Origin: Woeseiaceae bacterium
GTDB taxonomy: Bacteria; Pseudomonadota; Gammaproteobacteria; Steroidobacterales; Woeseiaceae
Direction: 5' to 3'
NCBI GenBank assembly: GCA_030066735.1
Contig: JASJBB010000053.1
Location: 1-35,340, forward strand
Length of the DNA: 35,340 nucleotides
Shown here: piece after piece, positions 14,093 to 22,054 of the stretch
Numbering within the stretch: position 1 is the stretch's first letter
Layout: each line of letters opens with the position of its first letter
The notes under the pieces: model-generated
Seen by the model: the letters and a program-made list of their open reading frames with translations, nothing else
Database searches by the model: none
What the model was told of the DNA's origin: nothing
Position numbers and translations under genes: made by a program

Positions 14093-14818
14093 TTACGGAC
14101 TGTCGCCGGAGAAGCGAATCGCATCGTCCATGGACATGACGCCCTCGACGCCGCCAACTTCGGCCGATTCGCTGATATAAAGCTCGACCTCGCGCTCGAC
14201 GATGATGCTGCCTTCGACAACGGATCCCGGGCCGATCAGGATCTTCGGCTTCTTGCTGTTTTTGTTGCCGAAACTCCAGAAGCTCGGTTTCTCGATGACG
14301 ATGTCGCCTTTCACGACCGATCCGTCGCGCACGTAGAGATTGCCGTTGACCGATTCGATATTGCCGCCGATCTCCACGTCGGTGACGTCGATAGCGCCGT
14401 TGACGTTGGCGACATTGCCGCCGACCGTGGTGCCGCTGTCGATCTCGATGCTGCCATTCACGGCGCCGACCATGCGAGAGATTTCGCTGCCTTTGCCGAC
14501 TCTCACTGCGCCGTTAACGGTTTCAAGGCTGTCAGCCGTCACGTTGTCGCCGATGGTGACGGTGCCGTTGACCGTGCTCGCGTCGCCGACGCGCGCATTG
14601 TCCTCGACACGGACCTTGCCGTTCACCGTGCTGACTTCGCCGGTGACCACGGCCCCTTCTTCGACCGTAACGCTACCGTTGACACTGCTGGCGCCATCGG
14701 ATTCACTGCCAGCTTCAATGGTCACGCTCTTGTTCACGCTGGCGCTCGCGACCGGCGCCGCCAGCAACAAGGCAAGCAGACCAACGGTGAAAACGCTTTT
14801 GACGATTGCTTTGCTCAT
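14093..14818 (-). CDS. Exported VNG-repeat beta-solenoid protein, function unknown
   Basis: A 241-residue protein with a signal peptide (hydrophobic about 9-24, cleavage near ASA-SVN). From residue 46 it carries seven tandem repeats of 18-19 residues, each starting with VNG (46, 65, 83, 101, 120, 139, 157) and alternating small hydrophobic and polar residues, the pattern of a right-handed beta-helix. It recalls bactofilins and DUF4097-like solenoids, but I recognise no named family. After an aromatic/basic break (PSFWSFGNKNSKK) two more degenerate turns follow. No anchor or lipobox is seen, so it is probably periplasmic. It precedes the YgjP-type peptidase on the same strand. Confidence 0.8.
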   Translation of the reverse strand: MSKAIVKSVFTVGLLALLLAAPVASASVNKSVTIEAGSESDGASSVNGSVTVEEGAVVTGEVSTVNGKVRVEDNARVGDASTVNGTVTIGDNVTADSLETVNGAVRVGKGSEISRMVGAVNGSIEIDSGTTVGGNVANVNGAIDVTDVEIGGNIESVNGNLYVRDGSVVKGDIVIEKPSFWSFGNKNSKKPKILIGPGSVVEGSIIVEREVELYISESAEVGGVEGVMSMDDAIRFSGDSP

Positions 14819-14868
14819 TCTCGGACCCCCAAGGTGTTGGTACTCCTTAGATACCCCCCAAAGGCGAT

Positions 14869-14880
14869 CGGTTGCAACCG
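14869..14880. promoter_or_regulatory. 12-bp palindrome in the divergent tatD promoter region
   Basis: CGGTTGCAACCG is a perfect palindrome just upstream of tatD and within the 74-bp divergent gap (14819-14892). On the minus strand TTGCAA inside it could serve as -35 with TATCTA about 18 bp downstream for the VNG-repeat gene. An operator role is conjecture; a 12-bp palindrome can arise by chance. Confidence 0.25.
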
Positions 14881-14892
14881 GAGACCAAAAAA

Positions 14893-15687
14893 ATGCCGCA
14901 TGACCTGATAGATATCGGGGCCAATCTGACCCACGACAGCTTCGATTCCGACCGCGAAGCCATGATGCAGCGGGCCCGGGACGCCGGCGTGAGCCGGATG
15001 ATCGTCACCGGGAGTAGTAACCAGGGCAGCCTGGACGCCGCCAGGCTCGCAGCAACCGCGCCCGGCAGACTTTATGCCACGGCCGGCGTCCACCCGCATC
15101 ATGCGGCCGATTACGATGACAGCAGCACGGCCCTGATCACCGAACTGGTCCGCAACGACGCGGTCGTCGCGGTCGGCGAGTGCGGACTCGACTATTTTCG
15201 CAATTTTTCGCCTCGTCAGGCCCAGCTGCACGCCTTCCAGGCCCAGCTGGAGGTAGCGGCCGAGACGGCGATGCCGGTATTCCTGCACCAGCGCGATGCC
15301 CATGACGACTTCGTCGAGGTACTGGAGCCCATGCTGCCGAAGATTCCGAGGGCCGTGGCCCATTGCTTCACCGGGGAACACGAATCACTGCGCGAATACC
15401 TGGCGATGGGCCTGTGGATCGGCATCACGGGCTGGATCTGCGACGAGCGCCGCGGCAAGCACCTGCATGACATCGTGGCGGACGTGCCGGACGACCGGCT
15501 GCTGATCGAGACCGACGCGCCGTACCTGCTGCCGCGGACCATCGAGCCCAAACCGCAAACGCGGCGCAACGAGCCTGCCTTCCTGACCGAGGTGCTGCGA
15601 GTGGTGGCCGAGGCCCGCGGCCAGAGCGAGGAGCACGTGGCGCGGATTACAACGGCGAACGCGGTCCGCTTTTTTGGTCTGAGCTGA
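14893..15687 (+). CDS. tatD: TatD metal-dependent deoxyribonuclease
   Basis: A 264-residue TIM-barrel hydrolase of the TatD family, a 3'-5' exonuclease linked to DNA repair. Motifs in order: DIGANLTHDSF at the N-terminus, TAGVHPH, AVGECGLDYFRNFS, PVFLHQRDAHDDF, HCFTGEHE, GITGWICDERRG and IETDAPYLLPRTI...RRNEPA. The DIGxNLT opening and CDERRG mark TatD proper rather than YcfH or YjjV. ATG at 14893 is chosen with GGAG at about 14880; a TTG seven codons upstream is less likely. Its last 41 bases overlap the opposing NERD gene tail to tail. Confidence 0.95.
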   Translation: MPHDLIDIGANLTHDSFDSDREAMMQRARDAGVSRMIVTGSSNQGSLDAARLAATAPGRLYATAGVHPHHAADYDDSSTALITELVRNDAVVAVGECGLDYFRNFSPRQAQLHAFQAQLEVAAETAMPVFLHQRDAHDDFVEVLEPMLPKIPRAVAHCFTGEHESLREYLAMGLWIGITGWICDERRGKHLHDIVADVPDDRLLIETDAPYLLPRTIEPKPQTRRNEPAFLTEVLRVVAEARGQSEEHVARITTANAVRFFGLS

Positions 15688-16267
15688 ACATCTGGTCCAC
15701 CTGGGTGCCGAGCGCGGCTTTGCGCACCAGGTCCCAGTGCGGCTTGAACGCCTCGATCTTGAACTTGGCGGCCGCTTTGTCGGGCTCGCCGAACTCCTCC
15801 AGCAGCTCATCGAGATTGCTGACCAGGCTCGGGACGCCCTTCGTGAATTCGGCGCCATCGAGAAACAGGATGCGGCCTGCCACAGGCACCTGCCGGACAA
15901 TGTGCCCGACTGCTGCAATCCGGTCGTACAGCGCCTCCTGTGGATTGGAGAACGTGTAGCGGCCCTCCTCGCTGATCACGGTCCATTCCTTCATCTTGTC
16001 GCTGCCAAATACGGTGCCGGTCGCATCCTTGATGTCGACGATCAGCAGCCCCTGGGACGTGAGCAACAGGTGATCGATCTGGATCTCGCCGTCGTCGCCA
16101 TTAGGAATGACCAGGCCGTCTATGCGGTCATGACTGATCTCGCCGAGAATTCGTTTGAGACGGCTGCCCTCCCGGTTGCGGCGGTACAGCCACCAGCCGA
16201 GCAGCATGACGGCGACAGCGCCACCGGCGATCCACGGCAGGTTGTCGGATGCCAGCAACGCGTCCAT
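15647..16267 (-). CDS. NERD-domain (nuclease-related) membrane protein
   Basis: A 206-residue protein with one N-terminal membrane segment (about residues 10-28) followed by RRNREGSRLKR and a NERD domain: GEIQIDHLLLTSQGLLIVDIKDATG at about 60-84 carries the D...DxK core of this nuclease-like fold. NERD is usually described as a putative nuclease fold; activity is unproven. ATG at 16267 shares one base with the thrC stop (TAATG), so it is translated as the fourth gene of the thr operon, although no role in threonine synthesis is evident. Its 3' end overlaps tatD by 41 bp in opposite orientation. Confidence 0.85.
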   Translation of the reverse strand: MDALLASDNLPWIAGGAVAVMLLGWWLYRRNREGSRLKRILGEISHDRIDGLVIPNGDDGEIQIDHLLLTSQGLLIVDIKDATGTVFGSDKMKEWTVISEEGRYTFSNPQEALYDRIAAVGHIVRQVPVAGRILFLDGAEFTKGVPSLVSNLDELLEEFGEPDKAAAKFKIEAFKPHWDLVRKAALGTQVDQMFSSDQKSGPRSPL

Positions 16268-17574
16268 TAGTGAAAGTGCTCGTCCATGGCGGCCGCGACC
16301 GCGTCAAGATCGGGTCCGATCGATACCGCCCGGCTCGGTCGCGACAGGATTTCCGCCAGCTCCGCGGGCAAGGGCACGGTCTCCCCGATCAGCGGCTCGA
16401 CGATGGTTTCGAACTTCGCCGGGTGCGCCGTGGCGACGAGCATCCAGTCGTGCGCTGATCGCAGCTCCGGATCGAGCTGGCGCCAGGTATGGGTGGCCGT
16501 TGCAGTGTGCGGACAGGTCGCAAACCCGAAGTCCGTGAAATCCTGTTTGATGCCCTCCCGGATGGCGTCGTCGTCGACGGACAGCACGCCGAGACAGTCC
16601 CGCAGCACGTCGGCGTCGCCAATGATAGTGCGCAGGCGTTCCATGTTGCTGGGGTCGCCCACGTCCATTGCCGAGGCGAGCGTCTGCACGCTGGCGCGCG
16701 GTATCCACTCGAGCGTCTCGAAATACTCGGGGATCGTCCGGTTGGCGTTGGTCGCCAGCACAATTGGCCCGATCGGCAGTCCCATCTCACGGGCCATGAT
16801 ACAGGCAAGCGCGTTGCCCAGGTTGCCCGTGGGAATGATGAACCCGGGTTTGTTGCCGGTCTCGCGGAAGTGACGCAGGCTCGCGTCGGCGTAATAGGTG
16901 CTCTGCGGCAACAGCCGGCCGATATTGATGCTGTTGGCCGAGCTGAACCGGAAGCGCCCGGCCAGCGCCGAATCGGCCATCGCCGCCTTTACGAGCGCCT
17001 GGCAGTCGTCGAACGCCCCGGCGACCGACAGCGACAGTACGTTGTCGCTCCAGCAGGTCAGCTGGTGCGCCTGCCGCGCCGACACGCGTCCCTCCGGGAA
17101 CAGCACGACGACCCGCATGCCCGGCCGTTCGTTGAATGCGGCCGCGACGGCGCCGCCGGTATCCCCGGACGTCGCAACGAGAATCGTCAATGGCGCTGTC
17201 TCGTCGCCTTCGAGTCTTGTCAGGCAGGCGGCGAGAAAGCCGGCGCCGACGTCTTTGAACGCGGCCGTCGGGCCGTGGTAGAGCTCCAGCAAACTGGCGT
17301 GGCCGCCCGCTTCGGGCAAGGCCGTCGCCGGAATGGGGAAACTGAAGGTTTCGGCGAGCACCGGTTCGAGGTCCTCGACCAGCGCCGAGTCCGTGAAAAA
17401 CGGCCGCAACAGCACCTGCGCCACCTGCGGTATCGTGCCGGCCCGATCAAAATCCGCGGGATCGAAGGTTGGCAGCTGCACAGGCACGTACAGGCCGCCA
17501 TCCGGCGCGATGCCGTTGACGAGCGCCCGGTCCAGGCTGGCGGTCTCGCCGCCTCGCGTGCTGACAAACCGCAT
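16267..17574 (-). CDS. thrC: Threonine synthase (ThrC)
   Basis: A 435-residue PLP enzyme converting O-phosphohomoserine to threonine. MRFVSTRGGE opens it, PLP-binding Lys107 lies in YHGPTAAFKDVGAGF, LVATSGDTGGAVAAAF is the phosphate loop, and SSANSINIGRLLPQ and IPTGNLGNALA are also present. Size and Lys107 match the E. coli-type enzyme. The open frame continues upstream in a non-thrB frame, but the ATG at 17574, 2 nt after the thrB stop, is the family start. Last biosynthetic step of the operon. Confidence 0.97.
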   Translation of the reverse strand: MRFVSTRGGETASLDRALVNGIAPDGGLYVPVQLPTFDPADFDRAGTIPQVAQVLLRPFFTDSALVEDLEPVLAETFSFPIPATALPEAGGHASLLELYHGPTAAFKDVGAGFLAACLTRLEGDETAPLTILVATSGDTGGAVAAAFNERPGMRVVVLFPEGRVSARQAHQLTCWSDNVLSLSVAGAFDDCQALVKAAMADSALAGRFRFSSANSINIGRLLPQSTYYADASLRHFRETGNKPGFIIPTGNLGNALACIMAREMGLPIGPIVLATNANRTIPEYFETLEWIPRASVQTLASAMDVGDPSNMERLRTIIGDADVLRDCLGVLSVDDDAIREGIKQDFTDFGFATCPHTATATHTWRQLDPELRSAHDWMLVATAHPAKFETIVEPLIGETVPLPAELAEILSRPSRAVSIGPDLDAVAAAMDEHFH

Positions 17575-17576
17575 CG

Positions 17577-18518
17577 TCAATCCACCAGGTGCGCCCCTGG
17601 CGCATCGAGGGGGCTGACCCAGGACTGGCAGTCGATGCCGAGCGCGCGACACGCCTGCTCCATCGATGTGGCGAGATTGCTGGCCCGACCGTCCTCGATC
17701 AGCGCAAACATGCTGGGCCCGCTGCCGGACAGGCTGCAGCCGATGGCGCCGCCGCGATCGGCGGCTTGCTTGACGGCATCGAAACAGGACACGGCCGACT
17801 TGCGCTGCGGCTCGATGATGACGTCCTTCAGCGTCTTGCGCATCAGGTCGATGTCGCCCGCCGCGCAGGCGGCGACAAAACCACCGAAATACGCCTGCTG
17901 CTCGAGCCACTGTTCCATCGTGTAGGCCTTGGCCAGCTTGCGCCTTGCATGCGCGGTGTTGACCTGGAGTTCGGGGTGCACGAGCACGGCGCTGACCCCT
18001 TCGGGCGCAGGCAGGCGCACCGTTTCCGGCAGCAAAACGTTCGGGCAGAAGATCATGCCGCCGAGCAGACTGGGCGCGACGTTGTCGGCATGCAGGCCAC
18101 CGCTCGCGTATTGTTCGCCGGCCAGGGCGTACGGCAGCAGGTTTTCGGTGGGCAACGGCGTGCCCAGCAGCTGGTTGACTGCGAATGTCGCAGCAACGGC
18201 CGACGCGGCCGAGCTGCCCATGCCCGACTGCAGCGGGACGCCCTTGTAAACCTTGATCTCGACGCCGTAACGGTCGCCGTAGTCGTTCCACAGCGCTTTG
18301 GCGGCAATGGACGCCGTGTTGTGTTCCGGATCGGTCGACAGGTACGGGTGGAGCTCGCCGTCGAGCCCGCGGACCTCGGCAACCCGGATCCCGGGCTCCT
18401 CGACGCGGCACGCCGCGACCCGGTCGCCGACGCCGGCCAGCGCCACGCCGAGCATGTCGAACCCGACCGCGACATTGCCGATCGATGCAGGGGCAAACGC
18501 CGTTACTGTTTCACTCAT
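17577..18518 (-). CDS. thrB: Homoserine kinase (ThrB)
   Basis: A 313-residue GHMP kinase phosphorylating homoserine for ThrC. The GHMP ATP loop PLQSGMGSSAASAVAAT is at about residues 95-111; APASIGNVAVGFDMLGVAL at the N-terminus and GCSLSGSGPSMFAL near the C-terminus complete the signature. Its ATG follows the thrA stop by one base (TGAGATG) and its stop is 2 nt before thrC, so translation of the three genes is likely coupled. Confidence 0.97.
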   Translation of the reverse strand: MSETVTAFAPASIGNVAVGFDMLGVALAGVGDRVAACRVEEPGIRVAEVRGLDGELHPYLSTDPEHNTASIAAKALWNDYGDRYGVEIKVYKGVPLQSGMGSSAASAVAATFAVNQLLGTPLPTENLLPYALAGEQYASGGLHADNVAPSLLGGMIFCPNVLLPETVRLPAPEGVSAVLVHPELQVNTAHARRKLAKAYTMEQWLEQQAYFGGFVAACAAGDIDLMRKTLKDVIIEPQRKSAVSCFDAVKQAADRGGAIGCSLSGSGPSMFALIEDGRASNLATSMEQACRALGIDCQSWVSPLDAPGAHLVD

Positions 18519-18519
18519 C

Positions 18520-20994
18520 TCAGTCGCCTTCGCTCACGAATTTGGCCAGTCGCAGCAGGTCGCTGAATACGCCGCCTGCCGTCACCTCCGGCCCCGCGCC
18601 CGGCCCCTGCACAACCAGTGGATTGGCCGAGTAACGATCGGTCTCGAACTGCACGATATTGTCGGTCAATGCGATATGGCTGAACGCATGATCGTCCCCC
18701 ACCGACTCGAGACCAACGGCCGCGTTGCCGTCTTCGTCGAGCCGTCCAACGTAGCGCAGGCGCTTGCCGGCCGACCTCGCTTTCTCGTAGAGGGCTTGCA
18801 TGTCGTCGTCGTACTCCGGAAGCCGGTCCAGGAACTCGTCGATGCTGCAGTCACGCAAAGATTCCGGCACCAGGCTTTGCACCGGGAAATCACCGAGCTC
18901 GATCTTGTGACCGAGCTCGCGCGACAGGATCGTGAGTTTACGGGCCACGTCCATGCCGGACAGGTCGTCGCGCGGGTCCGGCTCGGTGTAACCGTTGTCG
19001 CGGGCTGTGCGCACGATTTCGGAGAACGGGGTACTGCCGTCGTACACGTTGAAGAGGTAGGCCAGGGTCCCGGAGAAAATGCCCTGGACCGAATGCACGC
19101 GGTCGCCGGTATCGATGAGGTCCTGCAGGGTCGAGATGATGGGCAGCGCGGCGCCGACCGTCGTTTCGTAGAAAAAATGCGAACTGCCGTGCTTGCCGAG
19201 CGACCGCACGACCTCGAAGTCGGCCAGCGGCCCGCTGCCCGCCTTCTTGTTCGGGGTAATGACATGAATACCGCGCTCGAGCCAGCCGGCATAACGGTCG
19301 GCGATCGACTGCTCGGCCGTGCAGTCGATGATGACGGCATGCGGCAAGTGGTCCGGATTGATGTGCTGTTCGAATGCCTCGAGATCGAGATCGACCGAAT
19401 TGCTGTCGTAGTCCTGTTGCCAGTTGGCGAGGTCGACTCGGCGGTCGCCAAGCAGCATCGACCGCGAACGCGCAATCCCGCGCACGCGCAGGTCGAGGTT
19501 GAAGTCGTCCACGAGCCGCCGTGACTGCTTTTCGATTTGTTGCAACAACGTCGCGCCGACGTTGCCCGCCCCGATCAGGCCGATCGAAATCGTCTTTGAC
19601 GACAGGTAGAAGCCCGAATGCGCCGCTCGCAGCGCGCGCGTCGACTCGTCGGAGTCGACCACGGCCGAGATATTGCGTTCGGAAGACCCCTGCGCGATCG
19701 CGCGGATATTGATGCCGGCACGGCCCAGCGTCCCGAAGAAGCGCCCCGCCACGCCCGGCGAGCCCGCCATGCCGTCCCCGACGACCGCGACGATACTCTG
19801 TGCGTCGGTGATGTCGACGCTCTGGATCTGGCCGCTCACGAGTTCGACCGCGAAGGCATCACGAATGACGTCGCGAGCACGCTGCGCCACGTCCTGCGGC
19901 ACGGCGATGCAGATCGAGTGCTCCGAACTGGCCTGCGAGATCAGGGTTACGGAGACGCCCGCCTCCTTGAGCGCCGCGAACAGCCGGTCTGCCGTGCCCG
20001 GCACGCCGATCATGCCCGCACCCTCGAGGTTGACGAGCGCCATGCCGCTGATCGCCGTGATGCCCTTGATATCCTCGGCGGTTGCCGGCGCCGCCTGGAT
20101 GCGGCTGCCCGCGTGTTCGGGGTTGAAGCTGTTGCGAATGACGACCGGGATGTCGTTGTCGACCGCGGGTCCCAGCGTCTGCGGATGAATGACCTTGGCG
20201 CCGAAATAAGCCAGCTCCATGGCCTCGTTATAGGTCAGCTGGTCGATGACGCGTGCCTCGGGCACCCGATTGGGGTCCGCACTCATTACGCCGTCGACGT
20301 CGGTCCAGATGCTGAGCTCGTCGGCCTTGCTGAGCGCTGCAAAAATTGCGGCCGAGTAATCACTGCCGTTGCGCCCCAGCGTCGTCTGCAGGCCGTCTTC
20401 GTCCGATGCAATGAACCCGGTAATGGCGGCAATGCCCGCAAAGTCTTTAGCCACAATGTCGTTGAAATTGGCCTGCGACCGCGACCATTGCACGGTCGGG
20501 CCGAGCTCGGTCTCCGACACGGTGATGACCTGGCGGGCATCGATCCAGGTGCCGCCGCGCTCTGCCGCCCGTTGGCCCAGCAATGTTGCCAGCAAACGCG
20601 CAGACCAGATCTCGCCGTAACCGGCCACGACATCGCGGCTGCGCTGCTGTGCCGACTTGACCAGGGCAACCGCCTTGAGGACGTCCCGGATGTCCTCGGC
20701 GTCCTGGCTCCACGCGTCCAGGACCTCGACCAGGGCGTCGCCCTCGAGCAAGGCCTGCGCCGTATCCGTGTAGCGCTTCCCGATCGAGTTGAGTTCGGCA
20801 TTGAAACTGTCGTCGTCGCGCTCGGCCAGCATGACGAGATTCAGCAATGCGTCGGTCATGCCGCCCATCGCCGAGACGACGACGCCAACATGGGCGTCAT
20901 CGCGCTCGAGCATCAGTCCCGCAACGCGACGAAAACAGTCAGCGTCGGCGAGGCTGCTGCCACCGAACTTGTGAATTTTCCAGCGAGTGTCCAA
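18520..20994 (-). CDS. thrA: Bifunctional aspartokinase / homoserine dehydrogenase (ThrA)
   Basis: An 824-residue fusion catalysing the first and third steps from aspartate to homoserine. The aspartokinase domain (about 1-300) begins KIHKFGGSSLADA and has GRNGSDYSAAI; two ACT regulatory segments lie at about 315-460; the dehydrogenase (about 467-824) opens with the NAD(P) loop GLIGAGNVGATLL and ends with QGPGAGPEVTAGGVFSDLLRLA. Length matches E. coli ThrA (820). The start is uncertain: an in-frame ATG at 21099 lies inside the tRNA gene, and the only ordinary start after the tRNA is TTG at 20994 (CTG directly before it). No threonine/isoleucine-rich leader peptide was seen. Confidence 0.93.
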   Translation of the reverse strand: MDTRWKIHKFGGSSLADADCFRRVAGLMLERDDAHVGVVVSAMGGMTDALLNLVMLAERDDDSFNAELNSIGKRYTDTAQALLEGDALVEVLDAWSQDAEDIRDVLKAVALVKSAQQRSRDVVAGYGEIWSARLLATLLGQRAAERGGTWIDARQVITVSETELGPTVQWSRSQANFNDIVAKDFAGIAAITGFIASDEDGLQTTLGRNGSDYSAAIFAALSKADELSIWTDVDGVMSADPNRVPEARVIDQLTYNEAMELAYFGAKVIHPQTLGPAVDNDIPVVIRNSFNPEHAGSRIQAAPATAEDIKGITAISGMALVNLEGAGMIGVPGTADRLFAALKEAGVSVTLISQASSEHSICIAVPQDVAQRARDVIRDAFAVELVSGQIQSVDITDAQSIVAVVGDGMAGSPGVAGRFFGTLGRAGINIRAIAQGSSERNISAVVDSDESTRALRAAHSGFYLSSKTISIGLIGAGNVGATLLQQIEKQSRRLVDDFNLDLRVRGIARSRSMLLGDRRVDLANWQQDYDSNSVDLDLEAFEQHINPDHLPHAVIIDCTAEQSIADRYAGWLERGIHVITPNKKAGSGPLADFEVVRSLGKHGSSHFFYETTVGAALPIISTLQDLIDTGDRVHSVQGIFSGTLAYLFNVYDGSTPFSEIVRTARDNGYTEPDPRDDLSGMDVARKLTILSRELGHKIELGDFPVQSLVPESLRDCSIDEFLDRLPEYDDDMQALYEKARSAGKRLRYVGRLDEDGNAAVGLESVGDDHAFSHIALTDNIVQFETDRYSANPLVVQGPGAGPEVTAGGVFSDLLRLAKFVSEGD

Positions 20995-21087
20995 CAGGGC
21001 GCCCCAAGCGCGAAACCGAGGATGATAACGGCTGTATTGTGCGCCGTCTCTGGTTTTAAATGAAAGTAGTTTCGCAGCAACCGGAAT

Positions 21088-21163
21088 TGGTGGGGGCACT
21101 AGGATTCGAACCTAGGACCAGCGGCTTAAAAGGCCGATGCTCTACCAACTGAGCTATACCCCC
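21088..21163 (-). tRNA. tRNA-Lys(TTT)
   Basis: A 76-nt cloverleaf with encoded CCA (21090-21088). Acceptor GGGGGTA pairs with TGCCCCC including one T-G wobble; D-stem GCTC/GAGC; anticodon loop CTTTTAA gives TTT for lysine; T-arm CTAGG-TTCGAAT-CCTAG is perfect. The outermost anticodon-stem pair (27-43) is T-C, a mismatch. It sits 93 nt upstream of thrA on the same strand with no terminator between. Confidence 0.97.
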
Positions 21164-21201
21164 ACGGGGCGCCGGCAGGACGCCAGCTCGATGCCGGCGG
21201 C

Positions 21202-21229
21202 ATGATACCTGACGCCAGCCAAATGACAA
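21202..21229 (-). promoter_or_regulatory. Sigma-70 promoter for tRNA-Lys, probably reading into thrA
   Basis: On the minus strand TTGTCA (21229-21224) and TATCAT (21207-21202) are separated by 16 bp, followed by a GC-rich discriminator (GCCGCC) as in stringently controlled stable-RNA promoters. Predicted start near 21195, about 32 nt before the tRNA. This is the best-formed promoter I found in the window. Confidence 0.65.
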
Positions 21230-21231
21230 GC

Positions 21232-21265
21232 GCAATTGCTATCGCAATTGCTAAAGCAATCGCGC
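21232..21265. repeat. Three tandem 12-bp units with GCAATTGC palindrome
   Basis: GCAATTGC starts at 21232 and 21244, and GCAATCGC at 21256, exactly 12 bp apart. The units begin right after the cpoB stop and end 3 nt before the -35 box of the tRNA-Lys promoter. As RNA, outer units can pair over 10 positions (one G-U) or neighbours can pair instead, so it may terminate cpoB transcription, though no T run follows; as DNA it could be an operator or upstream element for the tRNA. Confidence 0.6.
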
Positions 21266-22036
21266 CTAGACGCCCTCGGAGTCCATCCGGCCGAGATACT
21301 GCCCGGCCAGGCGCGCAGCGGTCGTCTCGGCATACTCCTGCTGCACGCGGGACAACGTTTCACGGGCCGCGTCCCAGCGCTGCAGGCTGTAATTGCACAG
21401 CCCCATTTTCAGCAGTGCGTCGGGCACCTTGCTGGATCGCGGGTAATCGTCGATGACGGTCTGAAAGTCGCGCAGCGCCTGCTCGAAGTCGCCGGACGCG
21501 TAGTAGGACTCGGCGAGCCAGTACTGCGCGTTGTCGACGAGCTCGCTGTCCGGGAACGCCACCAGGAACTGCTGGAATGATGCCGCGGCCATGTCATAGC
21601 GCTCTTCCTTGAGCAGCTCGAACGCGACCTGGTAGTTGTCGCGATCGGTGCCTTCCGGCACCGGCAATTGACCGGGCGGCAGCGTTCCGCCCTCGAGCAC
21701 GCTGGCCGAACCGCGGTTCTGCAGGCTGCGCTCGAGCTCCTGGATGCGCGAATCGAGGTCGGCATACAGCAGTCGCTGCCGTTCGGCCGTGTCCGCGGAC
21801 TCGTACTCGAGCTCTTCGTCCCGCCCCTGCAGCTGGTCGGCGCGCCGCTCCAGTGCCGCGACCTTTTGTGTCAGCTGCACCAGGCCCTGGTTCTCGATGA
21901 TGCGCTCCAGGTTCTGGAGGCGGCGATCGAGTTCCGCCAGGCGAATCTGCACCGGGTCCTCCTGCGGCGGCGGCTGGAATAACGCGCACCCGCCAAGCAG
22001 GACGGCAAGCGCGGCTGTCGTAATCGCTCCTCTCAT
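21266..22036 (-). CDS. cpoB: Cell division coordinator CpoB (YbgF)
   Basis: A 256-residue periplasmic Tol-Pal partner that links outer-membrane constriction to peptidoglycan synthesis by PBP1B. After the export signal a coiled-coil trimerisation region (about 30-105, rich in L, E, R, Q) is followed by a linker and C-terminal TPR repeats (about 130-250; NYQVAFELLKEERYDMAAASFQQFL and the AQYWLAESYYASGDFEQAL unit). The signal ends AVLLGGC with Cys17, a plausible lipobox; enteric CpoB is soluble, so this one may be membrane anchored. Last gene of the tol run, 18 nt after pal. Confidence 0.95.
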   Translation of the reverse strand: MRGAITTAALAVLLGGCALFQPPPQEDPVQIRLAELDRRLQNLERIIENQGLVQLTQKVAALERRADQLQGRDEELEYESADTAERQRLLYADLDSRIQELERSLQNRGSASVLEGGTLPPGQLPVPEGTDRDNYQVAFELLKEERYDMAAASFQQFLVAFPDSELVDNAQYWLAESYYASGDFEQALRDFQTVIDDYPRSSKVPDALLKMGLCNYSLQRWDAARETLSRVQQEYAETTAARLAGQYLGRMDSEGV

Positions 22037-22054
22037 GCGACGACCCGCCCGCTC

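Noticed and set aside
14829-14848. Tiny TTG frame overlapping the VNG-gene start as an upstream coupled peptide
   Set aside because: Five codons with a chance AAGGAG upstream; nothing supports translation.
17575-18411. Open frame upstream of thrC suggesting a longer fused protein
   Set aside because: It overlaps thrB in another frame; ThrC begins at the ATG at 17574 as in the family.
18298-21063. Large plus-strand open frames opposite thrA and thrB
   Set aside because: Antisense shadows with histidine/arginine/aspartate-biased composition and no recognisable motifs.
20995-21099. ATG at 21099 as the thrA start
   Set aside because: It lies inside the tRNA-Lys gene and adds 35 non-homologous residues.
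16267-21163. thr attenuator leader peptide
   Set aside because: No short frame rich in threonine or isoleucine codons and no terminator/antiterminator pair was found upstream of thrA.
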